The notes beneath the pieces are model-generated. The model saw only the letters and a list, made by a program, of their open reading frames with translations, did not search any database and had not been told where the DNA came from. Source: Alicyclobacillus herbarius DSM 13609 (GTDB taxonomy: Bacteria > Bacillota > Bacilli > Alicyclobacillales > Alicyclobacillaceae). From it: a DNA stretch of 64,000 bases. This document shows, one piece after another, positions 27,195-37,644 of this stretch. Each line of letters begins with the position of its first letter. Position 1 is the stretch's first letter. Both the position numbers and the translations under genes were made by a program. Location of the stretch: assembly GCF_000430585.1 (NCBI RefSeq), contig NZ_AUMH01000009.1, positions 62,001-126,000 of the forward strand, in the 5' to 3' direction.

Positions 27195-27328
27195 GCTGCC
27201 CCCTCCTTTGCAGGTTTGCCGTCAAAGCCCCGTACCGACCATGCCCTACGCATACTCTCAAACTCAAAACAAGATTCCGATAGGAAATGCACAAAAAAGT
27301 GGAACAAAATCGAAGAATACGTATACAG

Positions 27329-27359
27329 TTTACCATAGAAACGCCGCCGCGAGTCAAGC
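27329..27359 (-). promoter_or_regulatory. Possible promoter for ctaC
   Basis: Minus strand: -35 TTGACT (27354-27359), 19-base spacer, extended -10 TGG-TAAACT (27329-27334). The spacer is long, so this is a moderate call. Confidence 0.4.
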
Positions 27360-27414
27360 AACCGCGGCGGCGGATGTAAGAAGTGAGACGGATGTGAGGA
27401 AGAATATCGGTGGG

Positions 27415-28599
27415 TTAGGCAGTTTCCGTAGCCGCGCCCGTCCGCTCAGGCTCGGACCGGCGAAAGGCCAGAACCAAACCAAGACCGATGACACATACCA
27501 CCGCAGCCACCACAAAGGGCAGCCCTTTATCCCACTGATACAAGAGGGTGGCCAGTAAGGGACCGATGATGCGGGCGAGTGAATCCATCGACGACAAGAG
27601 CCCAGATGCCAGCCCCTGACCGACCGTCGTACGCTTACTGACCAAAGACGTCACGGTGGGTTTCAAGACGGTGTTGCCTGCGCCAAAAATCGTCATAAAC
27701 AAGGCTGCGGTCCAGAAGCTGTGCGAAAATAGAACCAGAATCAGACCGAGTGCCGACACGGCCAACCCCAGGTAAAGCGTCGGCACTTCACGGCCGTGCT
27801 TCACGTAGCGTTGCACAATACCGCCTTGTATCAGCGCCCCCACAATCCCGGAAATGAAGAACATGTAGCCAATCTGCATCGGCGTTGCGCCAATCTTCCA
27901 CATCTCGTAGTACTGAAAACAGCCTTCCAGGGCCGCTATCGTGAACTGAGCGATAAAATCCACCAGGTACATGTATTTCAACGGACCTGCAAAGGCTGCC
28001 CAGCGCGATTGACCAGTCACGGACACCGCAACCCGCGTTTCCCGCGGCGGCTCCTTGAGGGATAAGAGCGCCCAGATGGCATTGACTAGGGCCAACGCGG
28101 CCGCGATAAAAAACGGCACAGCGACGCCGAACTTGGACAGGAATCCGCCCACCCCGGGACCAATGATAAAACCGAGCCCGATGCTCATGCCCGCAAAGGC
28201 CATCCCGCGTGTCCGATCCTCTACCCCCGTGACATCGGCAATGTACGCCATCGCCGTGGCGGTCACGGCGCCCGAAAAGCCGCCGCCGATAATCCGCGCC
28301 AAATACATCAGCCAGAGCATATCCTTGGCCAGGCCAAATAGGAAGAAGCTCAGTGCAAAACCGATGAGGCCGACAACCAAGACCGGCTTTCTGCCGACAC
28401 GGTCGGATAACCGCCCCCACCACGGCGAAATGAAAAAGGCGACGGCCGAATAAACGGCCAGCATCAAGCCGAGGTGATACGGCTTAGCCCCGACGTCGGC
28501 CACCATCATCGGCAACACCGGGATCACAAGTCCAAAGCCGATAAAGACGGTCACTATCATGGACAAGATGACTGCCAGTCGCTTTATCACTGGTTGCAT
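27415..28599 (-). CDS. MFS efflux transporter (DHA1 family)
   Basis: 394 residues with about twelve hydrophobic helices. The MFS loop motif GRLSDRVGRKPVL is clear (between helices 2 and 3). Start ATG 28599 (MQPVIKR) follows AGAGGGGG; the upstream in-frame ATG lacks a site. It belongs to the general drug:proton antiporter group, similar to TetA/Bmr; the substrate cannot be told. Confidence 0.88.
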   Translation of the reverse strand: MQPVIKRLAVILSMIVTVFIGFGLVIPVLPMMVADVGAKPYHLGLMLAVYSAVAFFISPWWGRLSDRVGRKPVLVVGLIGFALSFFLFGLAKDMLWLMYLARIIGGGFSGAVTATAMAYIADVTGVEDRTRGMAFAGMSIGLGFIIGPGVGGFLSKFGVAVPFFIAAALALVNAIWALLSLKEPPRETRVAVSVTGQSRWAAFAGPLKYMYLVDFIAQFTIAALEGCFQYYEMWKIGATPMQIGYMFFISGIVGALIQGGIVQRYVKHGREVPTLYLGLAVSALGLILVLFSHSFWTAALFMTIFGAGNTVLKPTVTSLVSKRTTVGQGLASGLLSSMDSLARIIGPLLATLLYQWDKGLPFVVAAVVCVIGLGLVLAFRRSEPERTGAATETA

Positions 28600-28723
28600 G
28601 CCCCCTCTGATCGCCATTTTCAAGATAGCACCAACCGGTAGTCAGATACACCTTTCCATAACTAAAGAATGTGTCAGGGCGTTGACATTCCAGAAGGTCA
28701 TACGGTGAAGTGCATATACGCTG

Positions 28724-28729
28724 TATAAT
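28724..28729 (+). promoter_or_regulatory. -10 element before the 160-residue membrane-anchored protein
   Basis: TATAAT, about 55 bases before the start codon. No good -35 is seen at 17 bases; TTGACA at 28682 is too far away. Confidence 0.4.
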
Positions 28730-28781
28730 TAATAATTGTAGCAATCCTTCGTTTACATCGTTTTTTTAGGGGGGAACGTGG

Positions 28782-29264
28782 ATGCATTCCCAGCAAATCG
28801 ACCGTGTCCAGAGCGGCCGACAGCAATGGCGCACCCGAGCTTGGATTGTCTTGATGGCGGTCATCATCACGGCCCTAGTGCTGACCCTAATCCCGGTCAT
28901 GCATCGCATTGCCACCGCCCGACAAGCCACCCACAAGCACACGTTTATGGAGTACGTCACCACCCATCACCTAGGCACCTTGACGGTGATTGATTCGGGT
29001 ACCGGACTGGACCCAGTGTCGTATATGCTCACGGTCCCCCGTCCCATCTCGGCAAGCGAGCGCCAGGCGTTCATCACGCGCCTCATGCAAAAATACTACC
29101 TGTATGATAAGGGGGAACTCCTTTCCATCGTCTATCGGTCTAAAAACGGGGATACCCATCCGCTCGCGTCCGCCCACTACGACGATACCACCGATACCCT
29201 GCAACTGACCATCAACCTGCCATCGGGCAATACTCAAGTCGTGCGTCAGCATGTCCGTTGGTAA
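28782..29264 (+). CDS. Membrane-anchored protein of unknown function
   Basis: 160 residues: a short basic N-terminus, one transmembrane helix (about 20-42) and an extracytoplasmic domain of about 115 residues, mostly strands and helices (LTVPRPISASERQAFITRL, LLSIVYRSKNGDTHPLAS). No known domain is recognised. The ribosome binding site is TAGGGGGG. It lies between an MFS gene and aconitase and is not clearly co-transcribed with either. Confidence 0.7.
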   Translation: MHSQQIDRVQSGRQQWRTRAWIVLMAVIITALVLTLIPVMHRIATARQATHKHTFMEYVTTHHLGTLTVIDSGTGLDPVSYMLTVPRPISASERQAFITRLMQKYYLYDKGELLSIVYRSKNGDTHPLASAHYDDTTDTLQLTINLPSGNTQVVRQHVRW

Positions 29265-29540
29265 GACGCTTCATACGCTTGCACCACAACCGCCGCGATC
29301 CGTCCGTTCATTGCAAGAAAAAGTCTCTCCTCCACTTGCAAACGGTCACAAAAAGGGAGTAGAGTGTCAAAGGTACGAACTTTGTGTGTCAACTCTGTGT
29401 CTGAGGCGGATCCTCAAGGCGGATTCTTCTATTGGGATTTGAAATTGCCTCATCGGCTTTTCGTATCTGCCTTCGACAACGGAACGCCACATCTGCGAAA
29501 ATGGATGTCGACAAGACGCTGACAGAGTGGGGGGAACGTA

Positions 29541-32267
29541 ATGGCGAACCAATTGCAAGACCCGTTCGGCATCAAGAAGAAGCTGACGGTCGACAACAAC
29601 CAGTTCACCTATTACCACCTTGGGGAACTGGAACGGAAAGGGATTGCAAACGTTGCAAAACTCCCGTTCTCCATCAAGATTTTGCTGGAGGCGGTGGTGC
29701 GCCAATATGACGGTCGGGTAATTGACGAGGAGCACGTCAAGACGCTCGCCAATTGGAATGCGGCTTCACCGCAGCGGGCCGACGTGCCGTTCAAGCCGGC
29801 GCGCATTTTGCTGCAGGACTTCACCGGCGTGCCGGCCGTGGTTGACCTGGCCGCCATGCGGGCCGCCATGCAGCGGATTGGCGGCGACCCGAAGCGCATT
29901 AACCCGCTCATTCCGGTCGATTTGGTCGTGGACCACTCCGTGCAGGTCGACGCGTTCGGATCGAAAGAGGCGCTCGAATTCAACATTCAACGCGAGTTCG
30001 AACGCAACGAAGAACGCTACAAGTTCCTGCACTGGGCGCAGAAGACGTTCGATAACTTCCGCGTTGTTCCACCCGGCACGGGTATCGTTCACCAGGTAAA
30101 CCTGGAATACCTGGCGTCCGTCGTCGGACGGCGCGAGGTGGACGGCGAGACGGTCGTGTTCCCGGACTCCCTGGTCGGGACCGACTCGCACACGACAATG
30201 ATCAACGGCATTGGCGTTCTCGGCTGGGGCGTCGGCGGCATCGAAGCCGAGGCGTGCATGCTAGGCCAGCCGCTGTATCAACTGATGCCGCAGGTTGTCG
30301 GCTTTAAGCTGACCGGTCAACTGCCCGAAGGCGCGACGGCCACCGACCTGGCGCTCACGGTCACGCAGATGCTACGGAAAAAAGGCGTTGTCGGCAAGTT
30401 TGTCGAGTTCTACGGACCGGGCCTGAGCAACATCAGCGTGGCGGATCGCGCGACGGTTGCCAACATGGCGCCTGAATACGGAGCGACAATGGGCTTCTTC
30501 CCGGTCGACCAGGAAACCTTGAACTACCTGCGCAGCACCGGCCGCGACGAGAGCCAGATTCGCCTAGTAGAGGCATACTGCAAGGAACAAGGCTTGTTCC
30601 GCACGGATGCTACGCCCGATCCGGTCTTTACCGATACCTTGGAATTGAACCTGGGCGATGTCCAGGCGACGTTGGCTGGACCGCGGCGACCGCAGGATAA
30701 GATTGAGCTTACGAAAATGAAGTCCACGTTCGAAGAGACGCTGCAAAAACCGCTCGACCAGGGTGGATTTGGGCTCAGCGACGCGGACGTGAAAAAGGAA
30801 GTCAAGGTCACCTATCCACAAGGTGTCGAATCGACCATGAAGCCGGGCGCGGTGGTCATTGCCGCCATCACCAGCTGCACGAATACCTCCAACCCGACGG
30901 TCATGGTGGGCGCCGGTCTGTTGGCGAAAAAGGCGGTCGAAAAAGGTCTGAAGACGCCTGGCTACGTGAAGACGAGCCTGGCTCCCGGGTCACGCGTGGT
31001 TACGGACTACCTGGAAAAGTCCGGGCTTTTGCCCTACCTGGAGCAGTTAGGCTTTGACGTGGTCGGGTACGGCTGCACCACCTGCATCGGGAACAGCGGC
31101 CCGCTGCCGGATGCTATCTCCGACGCGGTGAAAGAGAATGACCTGCTCGTCTCTGCGGTGCTGTCCGGTAACCGCAACTTTGAAGGCCGCATCCACTCGT
31201 TGGTGCGTGCCAACTACCTGGCCTCACCGCCGCTCGTAGTTGCCTACGCATTGGCCGGAACGGTCGACATCGACCTGACGAGCGACCCCATCGGTCAGGA
31301 CAAAGACGGCAATCCGGTGTATCTGAAGGACATCTGGCCGTCTTCGAACGAAGTGGCAGAGGTCATTCGTTCGGTCATCACACCGGACTTGTTCCAGAAG
31401 AAGTACGCCAACGTGTTCAACAGCAACGAGCGTTGGAACGCCCTGTCCAGTCCGGAAGGCGAACTGTACCAGTGGGACGAAGCTTCCACCTATATCCAGG
31501 AGCCGCCGTTCTTTGTTGGGCTGACTGCGGACGTGCCAAAGGCGCAGAGCATCGAAGGCGCGGCTGTGCTGGCGCTCCTGGGCGACTCGGTAACGACCGA
31601 CCATATCTCGCCTGCGGGTAACATCGCCTACGACAGCCCGGCCGGCAAGTACCTGCGTGAACATGGCGTGAAGCCAGCCGACTTTAACTCGTACGGATCG
31701 CGCCGCGGGAACCATGAGGTCATGATGCGCGGAACGTTTGCGAACATCCGCATCCGCAACCAGATGGCTCCGGGAACCGAGGGTGGCTACACCACCTATC
31801 TGCCGACGGGCGAGGTCATGCCAATTTATGACGCGGCCATGAAGTACAAGGAAGCCGGTCAGCCGCTGGTTGTCATCGCCGGCAAGGAATACGGTACGGG
31901 CAGCTCGCGCGACTGGGCTGCGAAAGGCACCATCCTGCTCGGGGTGCGCGCGGTCATCGCGGAAAGCTTTGAACGCATCCACCGCAGCAATCTGGTGGGT
32001 CTGGGCGTACTGCCGCTGCAGTTCAAACAGGGAGACAGCTGGAAGTCGCTCGGCATCACCGGCCGCGAGCGGTTCGACATCCTCGGCTTGGACGGCGACT
32101 TGCAGCCCGGCCAGGACATCACCGTCAAGGCCACGCGTGAGGACGGATCGAGCTTTACATTCACCACCACCGCGCGTCTGGATAACCAGGTGGACATCGA
32201 ATACTTCCGCAACGGCGGCATCCTGCAGACCGTCCTGCGCAACTTCGTGCGCGGCACGGCGCAATAA
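29541..32267 (+). CDS. acnA: Aconitate hydratase
   Basis: 908 residues, the AcnA/IRP-type length. It isomerises citrate and isocitrate in the TCA cycle with a 4Fe-4S cluster. The cluster cysteines are in [10 protein letters not shown] and [12 protein letters not shown]. The [19 protein letters not shown] block is typical. GGGGGAA precedes the ATG. The 276 bases upstream hold no clear gene; a weak CAAAG/CTTTG inverted repeat (29369-29385) could be regulatory. A strong terminator follows. Confidence 0.97.
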   Translation: MANQLQDPFGIKKKLTVDNNQFTYYHLGELERKGIANVAKLPFSIKILLEAVVRQYDGRVIDEEHVKTLANWNAASPQRADVPFKPARILLQDFTGVPAVVDLAAMRAAMQRIGGDPKRINPLIPVDLVVDHSVQVDAFGSKEALEFNIQREFERNEERYKFLHWAQKTFDNFRVVPPGTGIVHQVNLEYLASVVGRREVDGETVVFPDSLVGTDSHTTMINGIGVLGWGVGGIEAEACMLGQPLYQLMPQVVGFKLTGQLPEGATATDLALTVTQMLRKKGVVGKFVEFYGPGLSNISVADRATVANMAPEYGATMGFFPVDQETLNYLRSTGRDESQIRLVEAYCKEQGLFRTDATPDPVFTDTLELNLGDVQATLAGPRRPQDKIELTKMKSTFEETLQKPLDQGGFGLSDADVKKEVKVTYPQGVESTMKPGAVVIAAITSCTNTSNPTVMVGAGLLAKKAVEKGLKTPGYVKTSLAPGSRVVTDYLEKSGLLPYLEQLGFDVVGYGCTTCIGNSGPLPDAISDAVKENDLLVSAVLSGNRNFEGRIHSLVRANYLASPPLVVAYALAGTVDIDLTSDPIGQDKDGNPVYLKDIWPSSNEVAEVIRSVITPDLFQKKYANVFNSNERWNALSSPEGELYQWDEASTYIQEPPFFVGLTADVPKAQSIEGAAVLALLGDSVTTDHISPAGNIAYDSPAGKYLREHGVKPADFNSYGSRRGNHEVMMRGTFANIRIRNQMAPGTEGGYTTYLPTGEVMPIYDAAMKYKEAGQPLVVIAGKEYGTGSSRDWAAKGTILLGVRAVIAESFERIHRSNLVGLGVLPLQFKQGDSWKSLGITGRERFDILGLDGDLQPGQDITVKATREDGSSFTFTTTARLDNQVDIEYFRNGGILQTVLRNFVRGTAQ

Positions 32268-32303
32268 TGAACACGAACTTCAAACTTGTGGCTGGAATCG
32301 AGT

Positions 32304-32333
32304 AGGAGGGGGATTCATGCCCCCTCCTTTTTC
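32304..32333 (+). terminator. Intrinsic terminator of acnA
   Basis: AGGAGGGGG, ATTCATG, CCCCCTCCT, TTTTT. Confidence 0.93.
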
Positions 32334-32341
32334 AATACAAA

Positions 32342-32383
32342 CGAACGCCACGAATCGGCGATATGCCGAACTCATGGCGTTCG
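32342..32383 (-). terminator. Nested hairpin between acnA and the alcohol dehydrogenase gene
   Basis: CGAACGCCA pairs with TGGCGTTCG (9 bases), and inside it TCGGC pairs with GCCGA. On the minus strand it is followed by TTTGT, so it may terminate the alcohol dehydrogenase transcript, whose stop is about 45 bases upstream of it. Confidence 0.5.
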
Positions 32384-32428
32384 AAGCGATTAGGTTATTG
32401 TAATCAACAGGGGACCACCCTGGGTCTC

Positions 32429-33595
32429 TTAGAGGCTGTTTTGAAGGATGGTCAAGACGTCTTGCTCATGCAACTGCTTAAAGTGACCGATGGGCCCAAA
32501 GCGTACGGCCTGTTTGGCCATCCGTGGCAGCTGCTCCGCGCCAATCTCGTAATCGGCTAGGCGCATCGGCGCGCCAATCTGACGATAGAACGCGCGAACC
32601 TCCTCCACCGCCAGCCGCGCCAGCTCCTCGACACTCTTGCCGGTGGCGTCGACGCCGAACACGCGAACCGCCAGCTGGGCAAACCGCTGCGGCCCGGCGG
32701 ACAACACGTGTTCCATCCACTGTGGGAAGACAATCGCCAATCCACCACCGTGCGGGATGTCATAAATCGCGCTGATTTCGTGCTCGATGGCGTGGCACGC
32801 CCAGTCTCCCTCAATGCCCATGCTGATCATGCCGTTCAGCGCCATCGTGCTGCAGTACATGATGGTCTCGCGAGCCTGAAAATCGGTCGGATTCTCCAAC
32901 ACCTTCGGAGCTGTCTCGATGATGGTGGACATAACCGACTCAATCAGCCGCTGCTGCAGCGGCGTGTTCGGGGTCGGATGAAAATAATGCTCGAAACAGT
33001 GCGCCAGCATGTCGCAGATGCCGTATACCGTCTGCTCACGGGGCACCGTGAACGTGTTTTCCGCATCACAGAACGAAAAGCGCGGGAACGTGTAGGGTGA
33101 ACCCCCGCCGAGCTTTTCCTTCGTATCCCAATTGGTGATCACGCCACCCGAATTCATTTCCGATCCGGTCGCGGCATGGGTCAAAATAGTTCCCAGCGGC
33201 AGCGCATCGGTGGCCTGCGCTTTGCGTTGATAGATGTCCCACACGTCTCCTTCAAACTTCACCCCCATCGCGATGGCCTTGGCGCAGTCTAAAACCGATC
33301 CGCCCCCCACCGCCAAAATCAGGTCTATCGATTCATTGCGACACAGGTCAATCCCACGATAAACCGTGCTCAAGCGAGGATTGGGCTCAACTCCAGAAAG
33401 CTCAAACACAGTCACGCCCGCGTCACGCAATATCGTCATGACTTTGTCATAAAGACCGTTTCGCTTGATGCTGCCGCTACCGTATACCAGGAGGACCCTT
33501 TTCCCGTACTGTAGCACTTCCTCGGCCAAGTGATGCTCAATCTGGCCCTTTCCGTAATACAACGTTGTCGGATTGTGAAAGCGAAATGGATTCAT
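32429..33595 (-). CDS. Iron-containing alcohol dehydrogenase (YugJ/BdhA-like)
   Basis: 388 residues, group III alcohol dehydrogenase, NAD(P)H-dependent. [15 protein letters not shown] is the nucleotide-binding signature, and the metal-binding His residues fall in MLAHCFEHY and [20 protein letters not shown]. The best relatives act on butanol or other long-chain aldehydes and alcohols; the substrate is not fixed by sequence. Start MNPFRFHN with AAGGTGGG upstream is preferred to an in-frame ATG at 33634. Confidence 0.93.
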   Translation of the reverse strand: MNPFRFHNPTTLYYGKGQIEHHLAEEVLQYGKRVLLVYGSGSIKRNGLYDKVMTILRDAGVTVFELSGVEPNPRLSTVYRGIDLCRNESIDLILAVGGGSVLDCAKAIAMGVKFEGDVWDIYQRKAQATDALPLGTILTHAATGSEMNSGGVITNWDTKEKLGGGSPYTFPRFSFCDAENTFTVPREQTVYGICDMLAHCFEHYFHPTPNTPLQQRLIESVMSTIIETAPKVLENPTDFQARETIMYCSTMALNGMISMGIEGDWACHAIEHEISAIYDIPHGGGLAIVFPQWMEHVLSAGPQRFAQLAVRVFGVDATGKSVEELARLAVEEVRAFYRQIGAPMRLADYEIGAEQLPRMAKQAVRFGPIGHFKQLHEQDVLTILQNSL

Positions 33596-33674
33596 GCTGC
33601 ACCCACCTTCTTGTGGTCTGACACCGTCCCCCATTGTAGATCAGTCCAACGCGAAAACGAAACGACTGGGAGAT

Positions 33675-33703
33675 TTGCCTGTATACCTCGGGTTCCGTTA
33701 AAC
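33675..33703 (+). promoter_or_regulatory. Possible promoter before the flavoprotein gene
   Basis: TTGCCT, 17 bases, TTAAAC. A moderate -35 and a weak -10, about 55 bases before the start codon. Confidence 0.35.
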
Positions 33704-33723
33704 TGATGAAGCGATTTTAGCGG

Positions 33724-33743
33724 TTGTACGGACACGCACTTTT
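33724..33743 (+). repeat. Dispersed motif copy 3
   Basis: TTGTACGGACACGCACTTTT, 18 of 20 bases the same as the copy at 3487. It runs up to the ribosome binding site AGGAGG (33744-33749). Confidence 0.35.
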
Positions 33744-33756
33744 AGGAGGCGGTCGG

Positions 33757-35067
33757 ATGGTAGAGCCACGCAGGGGATGGGATGTAGTGGTCATCGGGGC
33801 CGGCCCCGCCGGACTCATGGCCGCCATCGCGGCGCGTGAGGCGGGAGCCCGTACACTCATCCTGGAGAAAGGACATAAGCCCGGACGAAAGCTGGGCATC
33901 TCCGGCGGAGGCCGCTGCAACGTGACCAACGCCAAACCTCTGCCCGAGCTGCTGGAAAACATCCCTGGCAACGGCCGTTTCTTGTATTCAGCCCTGACGC
34001 GCTTTGGCAACCGGGACGTCATGGCGTTTTTCGAAAGGCTGGGAATCCGACTCAAAGAAGAAGACCGAGGACGTGTCTTTCCAATCAGCGACAAGGCGCA
34101 GACGGTCGTGCAGGCGCTGGTTTCCCATGTCTTGGACATTGGCGTCGCGATGTGGCTCGATTGCCCCGTCCAGGCTCTATGTACACGCTCGGACATCGAC
34201 GGGCCGGTGCTGACCGGAGTATCGCTCAAAGATGGCCGCATCATTGAGACTCTATCTGTCGTTGTGGCAACCGGCGGGTGTAGCGTTCCAAAGACCGGCA
34301 GTACGGGAGACGCCTACCCTTGGGCGCGTGCCGTTGGTCATACGATTGTTCAACCCTATCCGACCGAGGTGCCGCTAACCAGTCCGGATCCATTGATTCG
34401 GAGTCGATCCTTGCAGGGGCTGTCAATACGCGGAACAAGTGTGACCATCCGGCGCCAAGATGGGCGTCGGCTGACTACTGAGACGGGCGACCTCTTGTTC
34501 ACCCATTTTGGCCTCAGCGGCCCGGCCGCCCTCCGCTGCAGCCACTACGTATCCACAGCGATGTTGAAGGATGCGAACGTTCGTTTGAGCGCAGAAATTG
34601 ACGGGATTCCAGACGTGAGTTCGGGTGAATTAGACAACCACCTGCGCAAGGCCCGTAAAGTAACGCCACGCAAACATGTCAAGACCTGCTTAGCCGAACA
34701 TATGCCCGAGCGCCTCGCAAACGCCATCCTCGTGCGAACCCAAATCGATGGCGGTCTCACGATGGCCAACTTGCCAAACGACGGACTCGCGCAGCTGGTA
34801 CAGGTCAGCAAGCGCTTTTCACTTCCGATTGACGGAACGTTGCCCCTCGCCCAGGCGACGGTTACGGGCGGGGGTGTGTCCATCAAGGAAATCGATCCGC
34901 GCACCATGGCGTCCAAGAAATGCAAAGGTCTGTACTTCGCGGGCGAGGTGATGGACGTACATGCCCATACGGGCGGCTATAACATCACCGTCGCCTTTTC
35001 CACCGGTCACCTCGCAGGTGCGAGCGCCGCTCAGCACGCGGCCACGCTGGCGCCGGCGTTAGGGTAG
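33757..35067 (+). CDS. NAD(P)/FAD-dependent oxidoreductase of the HI0933/YtfP family
   Basis: 436 residues. It begins with a Rossmann dinucleotide motif VVVIGAGPAGLMAAIAAREAG, followed by GRKLGISGGGRCNVTN, the diagnostic signature of this aminoacetone oxidase-like family. The C-terminal FAD block is YFAGEVMDVHAHTGGYNI. The cellular role is not established. Start ATG 33757 follows AGGAGG by 7 bases. The 3' end overlaps the next, convergent gene by 9 bases. Confidence 0.9.
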   Translation: MVEPRRGWDVVVIGAGPAGLMAAIAAREAGARTLILEKGHKPGRKLGISGGGRCNVTNAKPLPELLENIPGNGRFLYSALTRFGNRDVMAFFERLGIRLKEEDRGRVFPISDKAQTVVQALVSHVLDIGVAMWLDCPVQALCTRSDIDGPVLTGVSLKDGRIIETLSVVVATGGCSVPKTGSTGDAYPWARAVGHTIVQPYPTEVPLTSPDPLIRSRSLQGLSIRGTSVTIRRQDGRRLTTETGDLLFTHFGLSGPAALRCSHYVSTAMLKDANVRLSAEIDGIPDVSSGELDNHLRKARKVTPRKHVKTCLAEHMPERLANAILVRTQIDGGLTMANLPNDGLAQLVQVSKRFSLPIDGTLPLAQATVTGGGVSIKEIDPRTMASKKCKGLYFAGEVMDVHAHTGGYNITVAFSTGHLAGASAAQHAATLAPALG

Positions 35068-35514
35068 TTGATAATCAAACACCGTACGGTAAGGAGCCAA
35101 CGTTTGGGTATTCGGCCGTAAGCCCGCCTGCCAATCGCCATTTGGCGCCCAGATTGCCCGCGCCTGCCAAGAGGAACTGGACCCGATATAAAATTCGACG
35201 GCCACGGCGGAAGCGTTTGGATGCGCGGCACGGACGCTTTGAATGATGTCGGCCGCATACGATTCCAAATGTTTCTGCTCGCGGGTCACCGTGTTGACGT
35301 GAACCACGTAGGCGTGTGAATGCGCAGCGGCGGTCTTCACAGACGCAAGCGAATAATGGGGACGCCCCAGGTAAAGCGCTACCAGAGACACACACGCCAG
35401 GACCAAAAAACCAATAAAATGCCAACGACTTACATATCGGCGGACCAATCGCGTCAATCCCCACAACAGTAGGATGACTGCAATGACACCGGCCACAAAA
35501 CCCACAACCAGCAT
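35059..35514 (-). CDS. Membrane-anchored protein of unknown function
   Basis: 151 residues with a start ATG at 35514 after GGGGAG. Two N-terminal hydrophobic helices (about 2-22 and 32-49) precede a soluble domain of about 95 residues with no recognised family. Its tail overlaps the flavoprotein gene tail-to-tail. Confidence 0.6.
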   Translation of the reverse strand: MLVVGFVAGVIAVILLLWGLTRLVRRYVSRWHFIGFLVLACVSLVALYLGRPHYSLASVKTAAAHSHAYVVHVNTVTREQKHLESYAADIIQSVRAAHPNASAVAVEFYIGSSSSWQARAIWAPNGDWQAGLRPNTQTLAPYRTVFDYQLP

Positions 35515-35663
35515 GACAACTCCCCTTTGTATCCCAATGTCTGCGACTCGCACAGACCGGGACGGTATCCATCCGACAATCTTCTCTGTCTAGTATACAG
35601 GAGTCGGATTTTGTCTGGCTATGGTAGAAACCGCCGGACCTAAAAAGCGGTTTATGGACAGTC

Positions 35664-35696
35664 GCGAAAGGAAAGACCCGGCACATCGCCGGGTCT
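35664..35696 (-). terminator. Terminator of the 49-residue protein gene
   Basis: On the minus strand: AGACCCGGC, 5-base loop, GCCGGGTCT, then TTCCTTTC. It lies about 55 bases after the small gene. Confidence 0.6.
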
Positions 35697-35750
35697 CCTG
35701 TCGGACTTGGGATTTGTGTGCAACCCCGACCGGCAATAGGTAGCCGTCGG

Positions 35751-35900
35751 TTAAGCGCGCATTACCTCTGCCCGCTTCTGCTGACGCCGCATCAGCTCTT
35801 CCTCCGGTTCTCCTCGTGCCATGCTCTGGCTGGCCAGGGCGCTGGCAACCGCTCCAGAGGCCTCATCGCCACGTCCAATCGACTTGCGTCTCGATGTCAT
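35751..35900 (-). CDS. 49-residue basic, hydrophilic protein
   Basis: Start ATG 35900 has AGGGGGG 7 bases upstream, and the gene has its own terminator. The product is MTSRRKSIGRGDEASGAVAS followed by a Glu/Arg-rich helical tail. No family is recognised. It could be a small acid-soluble or regulatory protein, but that is a guess. Confidence 0.5.
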   Translation of the reverse strand: MTSRRKSIGRGDEASGAVASALASQSMARGEPEEELMRRQQKRAEVMRA

Positions 35901-35965
35901 CACACAGCCCCCCTGGTCGTGTCCGACAGTCCTTACACTGCCCACGCAAGCAGTGAAATATGAAA

Positions 35966-37156
35966 TCAGTGATCATCCCTGTTTTGGTTCAAATCGGGAA
36001 GCAGCCAATAGATGATTAAGCCCGCCAGTGTCGCAAATGCCACCCCGTTGTTCGGATAGCCCACCCCGACAATAAAAATAATCCCTGCCACAATCAGGTT
36101 TTTCATGTTCGTCAAGTCCACCCGTTCCTCAATGACATGCCGGATGCCCATCGCAGCAATCATGCCGAACAGCAGAATGCTGATTCCCCCCATGACGGGT
36201 ACCGGAATGGTGTGAATGAGTGCTCCGACTTTGCCAAACAAACCGAGAATGATGGCGACGACGGCTGCTCCCTGTATAATACGGCTGGAATACTGACGCG
36301 TAATCGCCAACACGCCAAGGTTTTCCGCATAGGTTGTCTGCGCCGGTCCTCCCAACAAGGACGAAAGAACTGTGGCAGCGCCATTCCCCCAAAGCACCGC
36401 AGCAAACCCGGGATCTTTTGTCACGTCCCGGCCAATAATTTCATTGAGGACGAACATGTGTCCGAGGTCTTCGACCATCGTGACCAGAGCAATGGGCGCC
36501 ATGGCCAAGATGACGTTCCAGGTAAAATGCGGCATCGTAAAGTGGGGCAACGATAGGACGGGCGCCCCTGCCACTGGCTGGAGATTGACCATCCCCCGCA
36601 GATATGCGTAAATGTAGCCGACGATGATCCCAATCAGCAGCGGGACAATACGTATTTGCCGTGGGCCGACCAAAGAGGCTACGATAGCGGCGGCCAGGCT
36701 GATGATGGCGGCATCCCAGTGCACGGCGGCCATATTCGTGACCGCCGTGGTCGCCAGCGATAAACCAATGACGGAGACGACGGGGCCCACGACTACCGGG
36801 GGAATCACGCGGCGGACGCGATCAAACCCCAACTGGGTCACCAGCAACGCCACAACGGCGTAGACCACCGCTACGCTGACCAGCCCCGCAGCGGCTTGTC
36901 CGGGGGAGTGGTACTTCCCCACATACAGCGTCAGGGGTGCGATAAAGGCAAACGAAGAACCCAGGTAGGTCGGCACCTTGCCGCGAGTGATGAGATGGAA
37001 CAGCAGCGTTCCTACGCCGCTGGCGATGAGGGCACTTCCCGGGTCGAGACCGGTCATGTAGGGAACCAAGACGGTCGATCCGAACATCGCAAAGACGTGT
37101 TGGATGGAGAGCGGAAGTGATTTCCAGAATGATTTCAACGCATTTACACCTCGCAT
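35966..37156 (-). CDS. Uracil/xanthine permease of the NCS2 family
   Basis: 396 residues with about twelve to fourteen hydrophobic segments. LPLSIQHVFAMFGSTVLVPYMTGLDPG is the UraA-type N-terminus, and VAVVYAVVALLVTQLGFDR and LGGPAQTTYAENLGVLAITR are family signatures. It imports uracil or a purine base with protons. ATG 37156 has AGGA upstream; TTG at 37138 with GAGGTG 8 bases upstream is also possible. The divergent tlp gene begins 120 bases away. Confidence 0.9.
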   Translation of the reverse strand: MRGVNALKSFWKSLPLSIQHVFAMFGSTVLVPYMTGLDPGSALIASGVGTLLFHLITRGKVPTYLGSSFAFIAPLTLYVGKYHSPGQAAAGLVSVAVVYAVVALLVTQLGFDRVRRVIPPVVVGPVVSVIGLSLATTAVTNMAAVHWDAAIISLAAAIVASLVGPRQIRIVPLLIGIIVGYIYAYLRGMVNLQPVAGAPVLSLPHFTMPHFTWNVILAMAPIALVTMVEDLGHMFVLNEIIGRDVTKDPGFAAVLWGNGAATVLSSLLGGPAQTTYAENLGVLAITRQYSSRIIQGAAVVAIILGLFGKVGALIHTIPVPVMGGISILLFGMIAAMGIRHVIEERVDLTNMKNLIVAGIIFIVGVGYPNNGVAFATLAGLIIYWLLPDLNQNRDDH

Positions 37157-37202
37157 GGAGATCCTATATAAGGCTTGACTGCCGGCGGCCCGTATAACAA
37201 TA

Positions 37203-37232
37203 GCATAAAAGTCCCCCAACCAAGGCACGCTA
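37203..37232 (+). promoter_or_regulatory. Possible SigG promoter of tlp
   Basis: GCATA (37203-37207) and CACGCTA (37226-37232), about 18 bases apart, resemble the forespore SigG -35 and -10. Expected for an SASP gene, but the match is only fair. Confidence 0.3.
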
Positions 37233-37275
37233 TGCTCGGTTTTTCGCCCATTTTGTCGGAGAGGAGTGTCGATAT

Positions 37276-37503
37276 ATGGCAAAGCCGGATGACCGCAGTG
37301 ACAATGTGGAGAAACTCCAGCGCGCGATTCAGAATACCATGGCCAACCTCCGGGAAGCGAATGACTTTCTGAAGGCGCATGAGGAGGAAATGAAAGCTTC
37401 GGACAGGGCTGCGATTGAGGCCAAAAATGAACGGCGAGAACGGGCCATTGAGGGATTCCGCGAAGAGATTAAAGACGAGATTGAGGATGCGCATCAACTA
37501 TAA
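37276..37503 (+). CDS. tlp: Small acid-soluble spore protein Tlp
   Basis: 75 residues. MAKPDDRSDNVEKLQ at the start and AKNERRERAIEGFREEIKDE near the end are diagnostic of Tlp, a forespore protein packed in the spore core. It points to an endospore-former. GGAGAGGAG precedes the ATG. Confidence 0.95.
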   Translation: MAKPDDRSDNVEKLQRAIQNTMANLREANDFLKAHEEEMKASDRAAIEAKNERRERAIEGFREEIKDEIEDAHQL

Positions 37504-37528
37504 GAGGAAACGACTTCTCTCAACGTCG

Positions 37529-37569
37529 AAACGGGGGGCTGTACAAGTTTTTCGTCAGCCTCCCGTTTT
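37529..37569 (+). terminator. Intrinsic terminator of tlp
   Basis: AAACGGGGGGCTG pairs with CAGCCTCCCGTTT (13 pairs, one G-U), followed by TTGATC; the 3' arm itself is T-rich. Confidence 0.75.
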
Positions 37570-37644
37570 GATCTGTTGATAAGCTGATGATGTATGAGGC
37601 GCCCAGACGCCCAGATCGCAACCTTCCAGGAAAGGAGTCAAACC

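Noticed and set aside
27415-28599. Calling the MFS gene a tetracycline-resistance gene
   Set aside because: The general drug-efflux motif is shared by many MFS proteins; the sequence does not fix the substrate.
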